Source of the DNA: Propionibacterium sp.
GTDB taxonomy: Bacteria; Actinomycetota; Actinomycetes; Actinomycetales; Actinomycetaceae
Assembly (NCBI GenBank): GCA_030460725.1
Contig: JAKECL010000009.1
Span: 1 to 15,800 of the forward strand
Direction: 5' to 3'
DNA: 15,800 nt
Part shown: piece after piece, positions 6,825-13,279 of the stretch
How positions within the stretch are numbered: position 1 is the first letter of the stretch
Layout: each line of letters starts with the position of its first letter
Translations under genes and position numbers: made by a program
Notes under the pieces: model-generated
Database searches by the model: none
What the model saw: only the letters and a program-made list of their open reading frames with translations
Told to the model about the DNA's origin: nothing

Positions 6825-7631
6825 TCACACCCGGTGGCAGACCACCACGTACGTCGAGTCGTCCTCCATGATGCTCGGTACCTCGTGCACCTGGGCGCCG
6901 AGGTGGTGACGCTTGAGTTCCGCTGCGGCCTCCTCGACCTCCAACGGAGCTCTCCGTCCCTTGAGCGCCACCAATCGACCATGGGGAGCAATGAGCTTTG
7001 ATGTCAACCTGATCAACTTCGACATGTTGGCCACAGCACGAGCAGTGACCACATCAGCCTTGCCCCTTCCGCGCAGTTCCTCCGCCCGTGCCTGATGGAT
7101 GGTCACATTGTCGAGATCCAGCGCCGCGACGACATCGGCCAACCACTCACAGCGACGTTGCATGGGCTCTGCCAGGTGGACATCCAGGTCCGGACGGGCG
7201 ATGGCAATGATGACTCCCGGGAATCCCGCCCCGGAACCGACGTCCAGCACCTGCCCCTTTCGGGGCAGGAAGTCCAGGACAGCGGCTGAGTTGACGATGT
7301 GTCTGGACCACAGGCGCGGCAGCTCACGGGGACCGATCAGACCCCGGAGCTCGCCCTCCTCAGCCAGCATGCGCGCGAACTCCTGGACCGCAGGGAAGGA
7401 GAGTCCGAAGAGTTCCGCCACGCCGGAACCCGGTTCCTCCAGAACGTGTTCTCCCCGTGTCCCGGCAGTCGACTCCGCATCGAACTCCGCCGCGTCCGGA
7501 TTCTGTGCACCCTTCTGTTCCTCCACCGAGTCTGCCTCACCGGGTGCCCGGAGGGCGGCTGCATCGGAGTCAGCGCTGTCGCGGGGCTGAGCATCGTCGA
7601 GTGCGCCGGCGCTCGGATCAGGCCCGCTCAC
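6825..7631 (-). CDS. rsmG: 16S rRNA (guanine(527)-N7)-methyltransferase RsmG (GidB)
   Basis: RsmG transfers a methyl group from S-adenosylmethionine to N7 of the 16S rRNA guanine numbered G527 in E. coli. Its loss is known to give low-level streptomycin resistance. The SAM-binding loop LDVGSGAGFPG has Asp130 and glycines 132, 134 and 136. WSRHIVNSAAVLDFLP before it and the ADVVTARAVANMSKL region after it are typical of the family. The protein is 268 residues, longer than the usual 205-240, because of an acidic Ala/Glu/Asp-rich N-terminal extension of about 60 residues. The GTG start overlaps the jag stop as GTGA (7628-7631), which supports this long form through translational coupling. A shorter start near residue 63 would be enough for the fold. 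Confidence 0.94.
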   Translation of the reverse strand: MSGPDPSAGALDDAQPRDSADSDAAALRAPGEADSVEEQKGAQNPDAAEFDAESTAGTRGEHVLEEPGSGVAELFGLSFPAVQEFARMLAEEGELRGLIGPRELPRLWSRHIVNSAAVLDFLPRKGQVLDVGSGAGFPGVIIAIARPDLDVHLAEPMQRRCEWLADVVAALDLDNVTIHQARAEELRGRGKADVVTARAVANMSKLIRLTSKLIAPHGRLVALKGRRAPLEVEEAAAELKRHHLGAQVHEVPSIMEDDSTYVVVCHRV

Positions 7632-8263
7632 TCCTGGACGTCCACGTCCTGGGTGCCCTCGGTATCGGCCACCTGCGTCCCGTCTCCCTGCGCCTCGGCA
7701 CCGGCCACGTCAGTCTCCACCGTGGACGTCTCCTCGGAGACCTCCACCTCCTGGTCATCGGACTCCTGTGAACCCGCGGCAAGGATCACCACGCGCCTGT
7801 TGGGCTCCGCACCCTCGGACTCCGAGACCAGCCCCGCTGCCGAGACCACGTCGTGGCAGACCTTGCGTTCGAAGGGGTTCATGGGAACCAGGCGCTGCGG
7901 TTCTCCGGTCATGCGCAGCCGAGTGATGGCCTCCTCGGTGAGGGCCTGGAGCTCGGCCTTGCGTCCCGACCGGAAGCCCGCCACATCGAGCATCAGGCGG
8001 GAACGCTCCCCGGTCTCGGTCTGGACGGCCAGACGTGTGAGCTCCTGCAGAGCATCCAGGACCTTCCCGTCCTCACCCACCAGACGGTCCAATGATCCAG
8101 CGGACTCGGAGACGACCTCCACCGAGGCGCGACCGTTCTCCACGTCGATCTCGATGTCACCGTCGAGATCGGCGATGTCCAGCAGTTCTTCGAGATAGTC
8201 GGCGGCGATCTCCCCCTCCTCCTCCAGCTGGGTGATCCGGTCCTTCTGCGTGCTCTCACTCAT
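7628..8263 (-). CDS. jag: KH-R3H RNA-binding protein Jag (KhpB/EloR)
   Basis: This is a 211-residue single-strand RNA-binding protein. Firmicute homologues (KhpB/EloR) help control cell elongation and are found next to yidC, as here. The KH-like domain has LVGEDGKVLDALQEL at 61-75, including the GxxG loop. The R3H domain starts at MNPFERKVCHDVV (128-140), with the Arg133-x3-His137 signature, and continues through SEGAEPNRRVVI. After about residue 165 there is a Glu/Asp/Thr/Gln tail with no fold. No N-terminal Jag_N domain is seen, the usual actinobacterial form. The ATG at 8263 has GAAGGA just upstream. An upstream in-frame start at 8338 would add unconserved residues. The stop overlaps rsmG by four bases. 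Confidence 0.93.
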   Translation of the reverse strand: MSESTQKDRITQLEEEGEIAADYLEELLDIADLDGDIEIDVENGRASVEVVSESAGSLDRLVGEDGKVLDALQELTRLAVQTETGERSRLMLDVAGFRSGRKAELQALTEEAITRLRMTGEPQRLVPMNPFERKVCHDVVSAAGLVSESEGAEPNRRVVILAAGSQESDDQEVEVSEETSTVETDVAGAEAQGDGTQVADTEGTQDVDVQE

Positions 8264-8307
8264 GATCTTGTCCTTCGGGCTGATGTTGTGGACTGCGGTA
8301 CTGCACG

Positions 8308-8345
8308 GGGGTCGGCGCTGGCCCTCTTCGGCCACCACCGACCCC
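8308..8345. other. Stem-loop between yidC and jag
   Basis: GGGGTCGG (8308-8315) pairs with CCGACCCC (8338-8345). Inside it TGGCC (8319-8323) pairs with GGCCA (8330-8334). It falls in the 88-bp gap between the yidC stop and the jag start. A neighbouring palindrome, ACCCCGGGGT (8341-8350), could form a competing fold. It could be a weak terminator or an mRNA-processing or stability element. Confidence 0.5.
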
Positions 8346-8351
8346 GGGGTC

Positions 8352-9734
8352 TCATTCTGAGGGTGCCTGCGGCTTCTTCTTGCCCTGACTGCGGCGCGCC
8401 TGACGCCGTTCCTGACGGCGACGTTCGATCTCCTCAGCGCTCAGGTTCGCTCCCGGCCTGGCCTGTGCACTGCGACGAGCTTCCCGCCTCTCGGCCTGAC
8501 GCGCGTCCTCCTCCTCGCGCAGCGCCTGCTGGCGACGTTGCTCACGGCTGAGCCGGCGTGGCTGCTCGCGTGCGGCATTCTGGGCTCGCTGGACCTGGGA
8601 CTTCTCCGTGGCCCTGCGCACCCCCCGCATCCACATCTCGTCGGGCAGAACCGTCCACTCCTGACTGGAGAGGTTGCGATACACGGTGACGCGCTCACCG
8701 GGTCCCATGGCCTCCGGGAAGTCACTGGCCACCCGCTGCCCCTTGGCCTTGCGCTCGACCTCGGTGAGGGTCCTGGTGTTGAGCTCCTCCAGGGCCTCGG
8801 GGGAGTCCGCCACAGCCGCCCGTTCGCGGTCGTAGTCGAGGAACAAGGGCTTCGCCCACTCGCGGTAGGCCTTCTGACGCTTGGCCACCAGCTCCTTGTA
8901 GGCCGGGGCACCGGGGGTGGGCATGTACTTGATGGTCCAGATCTGCTGACCCCAGGACCATGCCGTGGTGGTGACCATGTAAACCAGCAGGCCCATCTGG
9001 AAGGCGATACCGGTGAAGATGAACATCGCCGGCATCACGTACATCATCATCTTCTGCGAGCGCACCATCGGGTTGTTCGGGTCCGCCTGCGGGGGCATGT
9101 TCTTCGTCATCGAGAGCCGGATCGACAGGAACTGCATCCCCACCATCAGGACGATCATGACGACGAATGCGATGATCTCCAGCGCACCCGCGCCCGCCTT
9201 GAGGGTGTCGGTCAGCGTGTGGGACAGCGGCACCCCCAGCACCGAGGAGCTGTCGATCTCCAGCGCCACGTCCCGGGTGATGGGACCCAGCGCGTCATAG
9301 TGCTCACCACCGATGGTGTACGTGCCGTTCATCAGCGGCTTGATCGCGAAGATCGCCCGGTACAGGGCGAAGAGGAAGGGCATCTGCACCAGTAGTGGCA
9401 TGCAGGAGGAGAACGGGCTGGTCCCGTGCTTCTTGTACAGGGCCTGGGTCTCCTCAGCCATCTTCTGGCGCGAGACCGTGTCCTTCTTGCCCTTGTACTT
9501 GGCCTGGATCTTCTGGAGCTCCGGCTGGACCGCCTGCATACCCCGCGTGGACTTGATCTGGCGCAGGAACAACGGCAGGATCAGCACCCGCACCAGCAGG
9601 GTCAACACGACGATCGAGAGCACCCAGCCGATACCGGACCCGGAACCCAGCCCGATCAGGCTCAGGCCCTCATGGATCTTCACCCACAGCCACGCCATGC
9701 CGACGGCGAACGGGTGTAGGACTTTCTCCCACAT
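8352..9734 (-). CDS. yidC: Membrane protein insertase YidC
   Basis: YidC/Oxa1/Alb3 insertase places membrane proteins in the cytoplasmic membrane, alone or with SecYEG. The 460-residue protein is the Gram-positive type without the large periplasmic domain. An N-terminal membrane-associated segment is followed by transmembrane segment 1 (about 36-57), which carries Arg49, the conserved positive residue of the hydrophilic groove. A cytoplasmic helical hairpin follows (RGMQAVQPELQKIQAKY), then SSCMPLLVQMPFLFALYRAI, and then hydrophobic stretches IIAFVVMIVLMVGMQFLSI and MMMYVMPAMFIFTGIAF. The last 150 or so residues form a highly charged Arg/Gln/Glu tail likely to face the ribosome. The ATG at 9734 has AAGGAG seven bases upstream. 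It follows yidD by 143 bp of very GC-rich DNA. Confidence 0.96.
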   Translation of the reverse strand: MWEKVLHPFAVGMAWLWVKIHEGLSLIGLGSGSGIGWVLSIVVLTLLVRVLILPLFLRQIKSTRGMQAVQPELQKIQAKYKGKKDTVSRQKMAEETQALYKKHGTSPFSSCMPLLVQMPFLFALYRAIFAIKPLMNGTYTIGGEHYDALGPITRDVALEIDSSSVLGVPLSHTLTDTLKAGAGALEIIAFVVMIVLMVGMQFLSIRLSMTKNMPPQADPNNPMVRSQKMMMYVMPAMFIFTGIAFQMGLLVYMVTTTAWSWGQQIWTIKYMPTPGAPAYKELVAKRQKAYREWAKPLFLDYDRERAAVADSPEALEELNTRTLTEVERKAKGQRVASDFPEAMGPGERVTVYRNLSSQEWTVLPDEMWMRGVRRATEKSQVQRAQNAAREQPRRLSREQRRQQALREEEDARQAERREARRSAQARPGANLSAEEIERRRQERRQARRSQGKKKPQAPSE

Positions 9735-9818
9735 GGGATGCTCCTTCAGATGGTCGGGACGCACTGGGCGCCCACGGGTCGTCCGGCCGCAGCCGGGAGG
9801 TCAGTATCGACGCGGGCG

Positions 9819-9878
9819 GCGGCCCCCGCGGGGCGGGGGGGGGGAGTGCGCGGGCGCGCGGGGGTCCCCGGGGGCCGC
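9819..9878. repeat. Long GC inverted repeat with a G10 run, yidD-yidC gap
   Basis: GCGGCCCCCG at 9819-9828 is the exact reverse complement of CGGGGGCCGC at 9869-9878. The 40-bp loop is itself almost all G/C and contains ten Gs in a row at 9835-9844. The far arm touches the yidD stop codon (TAG at 9880-9878). It may attenuate or process the transcript between yidD and yidC. Confidence 0.7.
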
Positions 9879-10222
9879 TACCCCGCCCGCCCGAGGTCTC
9901 CCTCGAGCCCCATGGGGGCGGGTTCAACCACGTCCGCGTGACCCGCCCAGTCCTCAGGCGGGATCCAGGGATCGGGGCGCCAGCGACCACGCGGCGGCAC
10001 GTGGTCCACCCCTCCCAGGCTCCACGGATTGCAGCGCAGCAGTCGCCAGGTGGCAAGCACCATGCCCTTGAGGGCCCCGTGGACCTGAAGTGCCTCGACG
10101 GCGTAGGCGGAGCAGGTGGGTGCATAGCGGCAGCTCGGGGGCATCAGGGGTGAGAGAAGGCGTTGGTAGAGGCGGATGGGCTGGAGGAACAGCCACGCCA
10201 GGGGGGACCGGCGCGCGCTCAC
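9878..10222 (-). CDS. yidD: Membrane protein insertion efficiency factor YidD
   Basis: YidD is a small membrane-associated protein that helps YidC-dependent insertion. The E. coli homologue affects insertion and processing of inner-membrane proteins. The protein is 114 residues with an N-terminal amphipathic stretch (WLFLQPIRLYQRLLSPLMPP). The family signature CRYAPTCSAYAVEAL is at 31-45, and RLLRCNPWSLGGVDHVP follows. The C-terminus beyond that is a short Pro/Asp-rich tail. The GTG start shares GTGA with the rnpA stop (10219-10222), a four-base overlap typical of translational coupling. Its place between rnpA and yidC is the standard order. Confidence 0.96.
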   Translation of the reverse strand: MSARRSPLAWLFLQPIRLYQRLLSPLMPPSCRYAPTCSAYAVEALQVHGALKGMVLATWRLLRCNPWSLGGVDHVPPRGRWRPDPWIPPEDWAGHADVVEPAPMGLEGDLGRAG

Positions 10223-10653
10223 GCCGACACCTCTCCCGCACGAGGTGAGCGGGGAAGTCCCGGGGTTGCGGAACGTCCGCTCGCAGACGGACCCGCGGGA
10301 TGCGAGGAGGCCGAGCGCGCCCAGGCACGACTCAGAGCGTTGTCGAGTGCACCCGCCAGGTGGTCGGAGTCCTGTCCCGACGCAGCGGAGTGGACGCGGA
10401 CCACGATCCGGGCCCCCTCCGGCATCGCCTCCACACGCTCACGCATGAGGTGACGCAACTGACGCCGCACACGATTGCGACCCACCGCGCGTGGGATCTC
10501 CCTCTTGGGCACGACGAAACCGACGAGGCGCTCCGTGGAGTCCTCGTCGGTCCGGCAGTGCACGACGACCATGGCATTCCCCGCACGGGATCCGCGGCGG
10601 ATCGTGCTCCGGAAGTCCTCGGGATCCACCATGCGGTGCGCGCGCGGCAACAC
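10219..10653 (-). CDS. rnpA: Ribonuclease P protein component
   Basis: RnpA is the protein subunit of RNase P, which removes 5' leaders from tRNA precursors. It helps the catalytic RNA bind substrate. The 144-residue protein begins with the usual LPRAHRM, has GFVVPKREIPRAVGRN, and carries the RNase P signature RNRVRRQLRH at 59-68. A Ser/Ala/Pro/Arg-rich tail of about 35 residues follows the fold, making it somewhat longer than the usual 110-130. The GTG at 10653 lies 11 bp after the rpmH stop, the usual tight rpmH-rnpA pairing, and the stop overlaps yidD. Confidence 0.96.
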   Translation of the reverse strand: MLPRAHRMVDPEDFRSTIRRGSRAGNAMVVVHCRTDEDSTERLVGFVVPKREIPRAVGRNRVRRQLRHLMRERVEAMPEGARIVVRVHSAASGQDSDHLAGALDNALSRAWARSASSHPAGPSASGRSATPGLPRSPRAGEVSA

Positions 10654-10664
10654 CTGCGCCGCTC

Positions 10665-10802
10665 TCAGGCAGAGAGCTTGGCGCGGCCCTTGCGCCGGCG
10701 GTTGGCCAGGATGGAACGTCCGGCGCGCGTGGACATGCGCAGGCGGAAGCCGTGCACCTTGGAACGGCGACGGGTGTTGGGCTGGAAGGTCCGCTTGGTC
10801 AC
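10665..10802 (-). CDS. rpmH: 50S ribosomal protein L34 (bL34)
   Basis: This is the 45-residue, very basic large-subunit protein bL34. The sequence starts TKRTFQPNTRRRSKVHGF and continues with the invariant RLRMSTRAGR and the basic C-terminus RRRKGRAKLSA. The true start is the GTG at 10802, not the frame opening at 10865. GAGGAG lies seven to eight bases upstream, and the family begins at this residue. It heads the minus-strand rpmH-rnpA-yidD-yidC-jag-rsmG series and is divergent from dnaA across the first origin spacer. Confidence 0.97.
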   Translation of the reverse strand: MTKRTFQPNTRRRSKVHGFRLRMSTRAGRSILANRRRKGRAKLSA

Positions 10803-10821
10803 GACAGTTCTCCTCGGCGAA

Positions 10822-10836
10822 CGGGGGAGACCCCCG
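10822..10836 (-). other. Hairpin in the rpmH leader
   Basis: CGGGGG, loop AGA, CCCCCG forms a tight 6-bp stem 20-34 bases upstream of the rpmH start codon. It could influence rpmH translation or mRNA stability. No matching ribosomal-leader family is recognised. Confidence 0.4.
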
Positions 10837-11143
10837 GTCATTCGGTCAATACAGACCACATCCACCGAGATGGCCTCGCAGGGTGCGGTCGGGAGTGCCC
10901 ACGGCCGGGCACATACGGGAGTCCAGCCTAGGAGGCTGGCGCGGGCCCGTCAACGGGACCCACACGGACCACCTCATCCACATCTGTGGACCCGCCGGTG
11001 GACGAAGAAATCCACACCGGTGAATTCCACTGCTGTGTCCACAGGCCTGTGGACGGGCACAATTCGGCGTCGTTGCCACGATCGGCGGCGTAACTACAGA
11101 AATGTCATTCGGCCTCGAGTTCTCCACAACTCTTTCCCCAAGC

Positions 11144-11172
11144 TGTGGACAAGTGGGCCGAGACGGTAGTGT
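11144..11172 (+). promoter_or_regulatory. Candidate dnaA promoter overlapping a DnaA box
   Basis: TAGTGT at 11167-11172 fits the actinobacterial TANNNT -10 pattern. The expected -35 position falls on the perfect DnaA box at 11144-11152, so DnaA binding would block this promoter. No canonical TTGACA is present. The predicted transcript would start near 11179 and give dnaA a leader of about 75 bases. Confidence 0.35.
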
Positions 11173-11252
11173 GGTGCTCCGGCACGGGGACTCCGGGGCG
11201 TCACCCTCGTGTCGAACGTCACCCGCCCCGACGTCACCTGGAGGTTCCCACG

Positions 11253-12740
11253 GTGGGAAATGCACTCTCCGATGCATGGTCGGTGGCCCTGCAGTCCCTG
11301 GATTCCCTGGAACTGGGCCCCGTCGCCTCCTCCTTCGTTCGCATGACGAAGCCCCTGGGAGACATCGAGGGCACGATCCTCCTGGCGGTTCCCAACGAGT
11401 TCACGAAGTCCTTCATCGAGACCCGCGTCTCCCAGCAGGTCACCGAGGCGCTCTCCCAGGCCATCGGGCGCGAGATCCGCATTGCCGTCACCATCGACGA
11501 CTCCCTGGTTCCCGATGCCGAGGAGGAGAACCCTCCGTCCCCGGACACCCCCGCCGCGGGGACGCCGGAACCCCACGGAACTGCCGGGTCCGGCCAGCCC
11601 TCACAGGACGCCGACACCTCCACCGAACACCATCCACCGCTGCAGACACCCCGCGAGCCCCATGTCTCACGGATCCTGGACGCGGTGAACATCGACTCCA
11701 CGGAGACCCACCTCAACCCGAAGTACACCTTCGACACCTTCGTCATCGGTCCCTCCAACCGATTCGCCCACGCAGCGGCCACGGCCGTGGCGGAGAGCCC
11801 CGCGAAGGCCTACAACCCTCTCTTCATCTACGGCGACTCCGGCCTGGGCAAGACCCACCTCCTGCACGCCATCGGCCACTACGCACTCTCCCTGTACCCC
11901 CACCTGCGGGTGCGTTACGTGAACTCCGAGGAGTTCACCAACGACTTCATCAACGCCATCCGCGACGACCGCGCGGAGGAGTTCCAGCGGCGCTACCGCG
12001 AGGTCGACATCCTCCTGGTGGACGACATCCAGTTCATCCAGGGCAAGGAACAGACGGTCGAGGAGTTCTTCCACACCTTCAACACCCTGCACAATGCGAA
12101 CAAGCAGGTCGTGCTGACCTCCGACCTGCCACCCAAACAGCTCAACGGCTTCGAGGACCGTCTGCGTTCCCGCTTCGAATGGGGTCTCCTCACCGACGTG
12201 CAGCCCCCGGACCTGGAGACCCGGATCGCGATCCTCCAGAAGAAGGCCGCCGCCGAGAAGTTGGAGGTGGACCCGGCGGTCCTGGAGTACATCGCCTCGC
12301 GCATCTCCTCCAACATCCGCGAGCTCGAGGGCTCCCTGCTGCGTGTGACCGCCTTCGCCAACCTCACCCAGCAACGCATTGACCTTCCCCTGGCGGAACT
12401 GGTCCTCAAGGACATGATCTCCGACCCTGAGGACACCGAGATCACAGCTGCCCTGATCATGGGGCAGACCGCCCACTACTTCGGGGTGACCCTGGAACAG
12501 CTGTGCAGTGCGGACCGCTCACGCACCATGGTCGACGCCCGCCAGATCGCCATGTACCTGTGCCGGGAACTCACCGACCTCTCCCTTCCCAAGATCGGGG
12601 CGGCCTTCGGTGGTCGTGACCACACCACCGTCATGCACGCCAACAAGAAGATCACCGAGCAGATGACTGCGAAGAGGGAGACCTTCAACCGCGTCACGGA
12701 ACTGACGAACCGCATCAAGCAGAAGGCCCGGGAGTCCTGA
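11253..12740 (+). CDS. dnaA: Chromosomal replication initiator DnaA
   Basis: DnaA is the AAA+ initiator that binds DnaA boxes, oligomerises with ATP and melts oriC. The protein is 495 residues. Domain I (about 1-85) is followed by a Pro/Thr/Glu-rich domain II linker to about residue 150. Domain III begins near NPKYTFDTFVIGPSNRFAHA. Walker A GDSGLGKTH is at 194-202, and Walker B LLVDDIQF has Asp257/Asp258. The sensor regions are SDLPPKQLNGFEDRLRSRFEWG and SSNIRELEGSLLRV. Domain IV carries CRELTDLSLPKIGAAFGGRDHTTVMHA, with the DNA-reading DHTTVMHA at 456-463. The GTG at 11253 is chosen because GGAGG at 11240-11244 lies eight bases upstream. The longer frame from 11145 begins inside a DnaA box and has no ribosome site. 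Confidence 0.98.
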   Translation: MGNALSDAWSVALQSLDSLELGPVASSFVRMTKPLGDIEGTILLAVPNEFTKSFIETRVSQQVTEALSQAIGREIRIAVTIDDSLVPDAEEENPPSPDTPAAGTPEPHGTAGSGQPSQDADTSTEHHPPLQTPREPHVSRILDAVNIDSTETHLNPKYTFDTFVIGPSNRFAHAAATAVAESPAKAYNPLFIYGDSGLGKTHLLHAIGHYALSLYPHLRVRYVNSEEFTNDFINAIRDDRAEEFQRRYREVDILLVDDIQFIQGKEQTVEEFFHTFNTLHNANKQVVLTSDLPPKQLNGFEDRLRSRFEWGLLTDVQPPDLETRIAILQKKAAAEKLEVDPAVLEYIASRISSNIRELEGSLLRVTAFANLTQQRIDLPLAELVLKDMISDPEDTEITAALIMGQTAHYFGVTLEQLCSADRSRTMVDARQIAMYLCRELTDLSLPKIGAAFGGRDHTTVMHANKKITEQMTAKRETFNRVTELTNRIKQKARES

Positions 12741-12756
12741 ACCCCTCGTGGTGAAC

Positions 12757-12772
12757 TCCGCGCAGTCGCGGA
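12757..12772. terminator. Hairpin just after dnaA
   Basis: TCCGCG, loop CAGT, CGCGGA forms a 6-bp stem starting 17 bp after the dnaA stop. There is no T-run. It is a plausible dnaA terminator. Confidence 0.45.
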
Positions 12773-12792
12773 TCCCTCGTGGAGGTCGGACC

Positions 12793-12808
12793 GGGGCACC
12801 TGTGCCCC
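12793..12808. terminator. Second hairpin after dnaA
   Basis: GGGGCAC and GTGCCCC are separated by two bases (12793-12808), giving a 6-bp stem with a four-base loop. It is similar in design to the hairpin at 3693-3710. It may act with the first hairpin to end dnaA transcription before the box cluster. Confidence 0.45.
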
Positions 12809-12862
12809 ACCACCGTCTCCGCACCCCCACAACCCTCGTCGCGGTCCATTGCGGCGGGCACA

Positions 12863-12904
12863 GGGGGCTGGGGCTGTAGGCAGGCGCAGAGGCTGGGGCT
12901 GGGG
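12863..12904 (+). repeat. G-rich direct repeat in oriC spacer
   Basis: GGCTGGGGCTG occurs at 12866-12876 and 12891-12901, embedded in four runs of at least four Gs (12863-12867, 12870-12873, 12895-12898, 12901-12904). This pattern can form a G-quadruplex on the plus strand. Confidence 0.65.
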
Positions 12905-13116
12905 ACGAAGATGTGATTCGACGGTGGACAACCGGTTCCCCACCTGTGGACGCACAGAGCCCCGATGTGGATGCCCGGATGAATGACATGTTTCCTCCAC
13001 AGCCCACCCCGCCACATCCACATCTCGTACCCAGGGCACATGCACATCCCAATTCGTTGGCACGACGGGGAAGGAAGCTGTTCTCCACAGTTTCCACACA
13101 CCCTGTGACGGTGACG

Positions 13117-13136
13117 ATTCTTGTAATTCCAAGAAT
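13117..13136. other. AT-rich inverted repeat, candidate DNA unwinding element
   Basis: ATTCTTG (13117-13123) and CAAGAAT (13130-13136) flank TAATTC. It is the most AT-rich piece of the spacer and sits between tandem DnaA boxes (13081-13098) and a further box at 13139-13147, as expected for the site DnaA melts first. The role is inferred from composition and position only. Confidence 0.5.
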
Positions 13137-13184
13137 GATGTGGACAGCCTTCAAGTGTCCCGACCCCCGCATCCCCGGCATGCA

Positions 13185-13226
13185 CCCCCCCCCAGCCCGG
13201 CGGGGGAGGGTGTGCCCCTGCCGGGC
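13185..13226. other. C9 run and strong hairpin upstream of dnaN
   Basis: Nine Cs (13185-13193) are followed by GCCCGGC (13195-13201) pairing with GCCGGGC (13220-13226). GGGG and CCCC inside extend the stem. It ends 39 bp before the dnaN ribosome site. It could be a terminator isolating dnaN from origin transcription or a structured dnaN leader. Confidence 0.5.
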
Positions 13227-13279
13227 CCCCGTCGCGGAGAGTTGGTCGGCACATCCGAATCATCTGGAGGGACCCGGCA

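Larger units (their letters stand above)
10803..11252. other. oriC: oriC part 1: rpmH-dnaA spacer with DnaA boxes
   Basis: This 450-bp non-coding spacer carries DnaA-box-like 9-mers. TCATCCACA is at 10974-10982, TGTGGACCC (reverse) at 10985-10993, AAATCCACA at 11008-11016 and GTGTCCACA at 11035-11043. TGTGGACGG (reverse) is at 11048-11056 and TTCTCCACA at 11120-11128. TGTGGACAA at 11144-11152 is the exact reverse complement of TTGTCCACA. It also has a CCAGCC/GGCTGG hairpin at 10923-10939. Box density and position beside dnaA support a replication-origin role, with dnaA self-regulation as an alternative or added role. Confidence 0.8.
12741..13279. other. oriC: oriC part 2: dnaA-dnaN spacer with DnaA boxes
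   Basis: This 539-bp spacer is the usual main origin position. Box-like 9-mers are GGTGGACAA (12923-12931, reverse), TGTGGACGC (12945-12953, reverse) and TGTGGATGC (12966-12974, reverse). The next are TCCTCCACA (12993-13001), ACATCCACA (13014-13022), TTCTCCACA (13081-13089), GTTTCCACA (13090-13098) and TGTGGACAG (13139-13147, reverse). The left third has hairpins and a G-rich direct repeat. The middle has the boxes and the AT-rich inverted repeat. The right end has a C9 run and a strong hairpin before the dnaN ribosome site. Nothing in it looks protein-coding. Confidence 0.88.

Noticed and set aside
11145..11252. Longer dnaA start at 11145
   Set aside because: It would place coding sequence over a perfect DnaA box and the predicted promoter, adds 36 unconserved residues and has no ribosome site. 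GTG 11253 has GGAGG.
10803..13279. Possible RNA genes in the origin spacers
   Set aside because: I saw no tRNA-like cloverleaf, rRNA segment or other known RNA family. The hairpins are isolated and fit terminators or leader structures.
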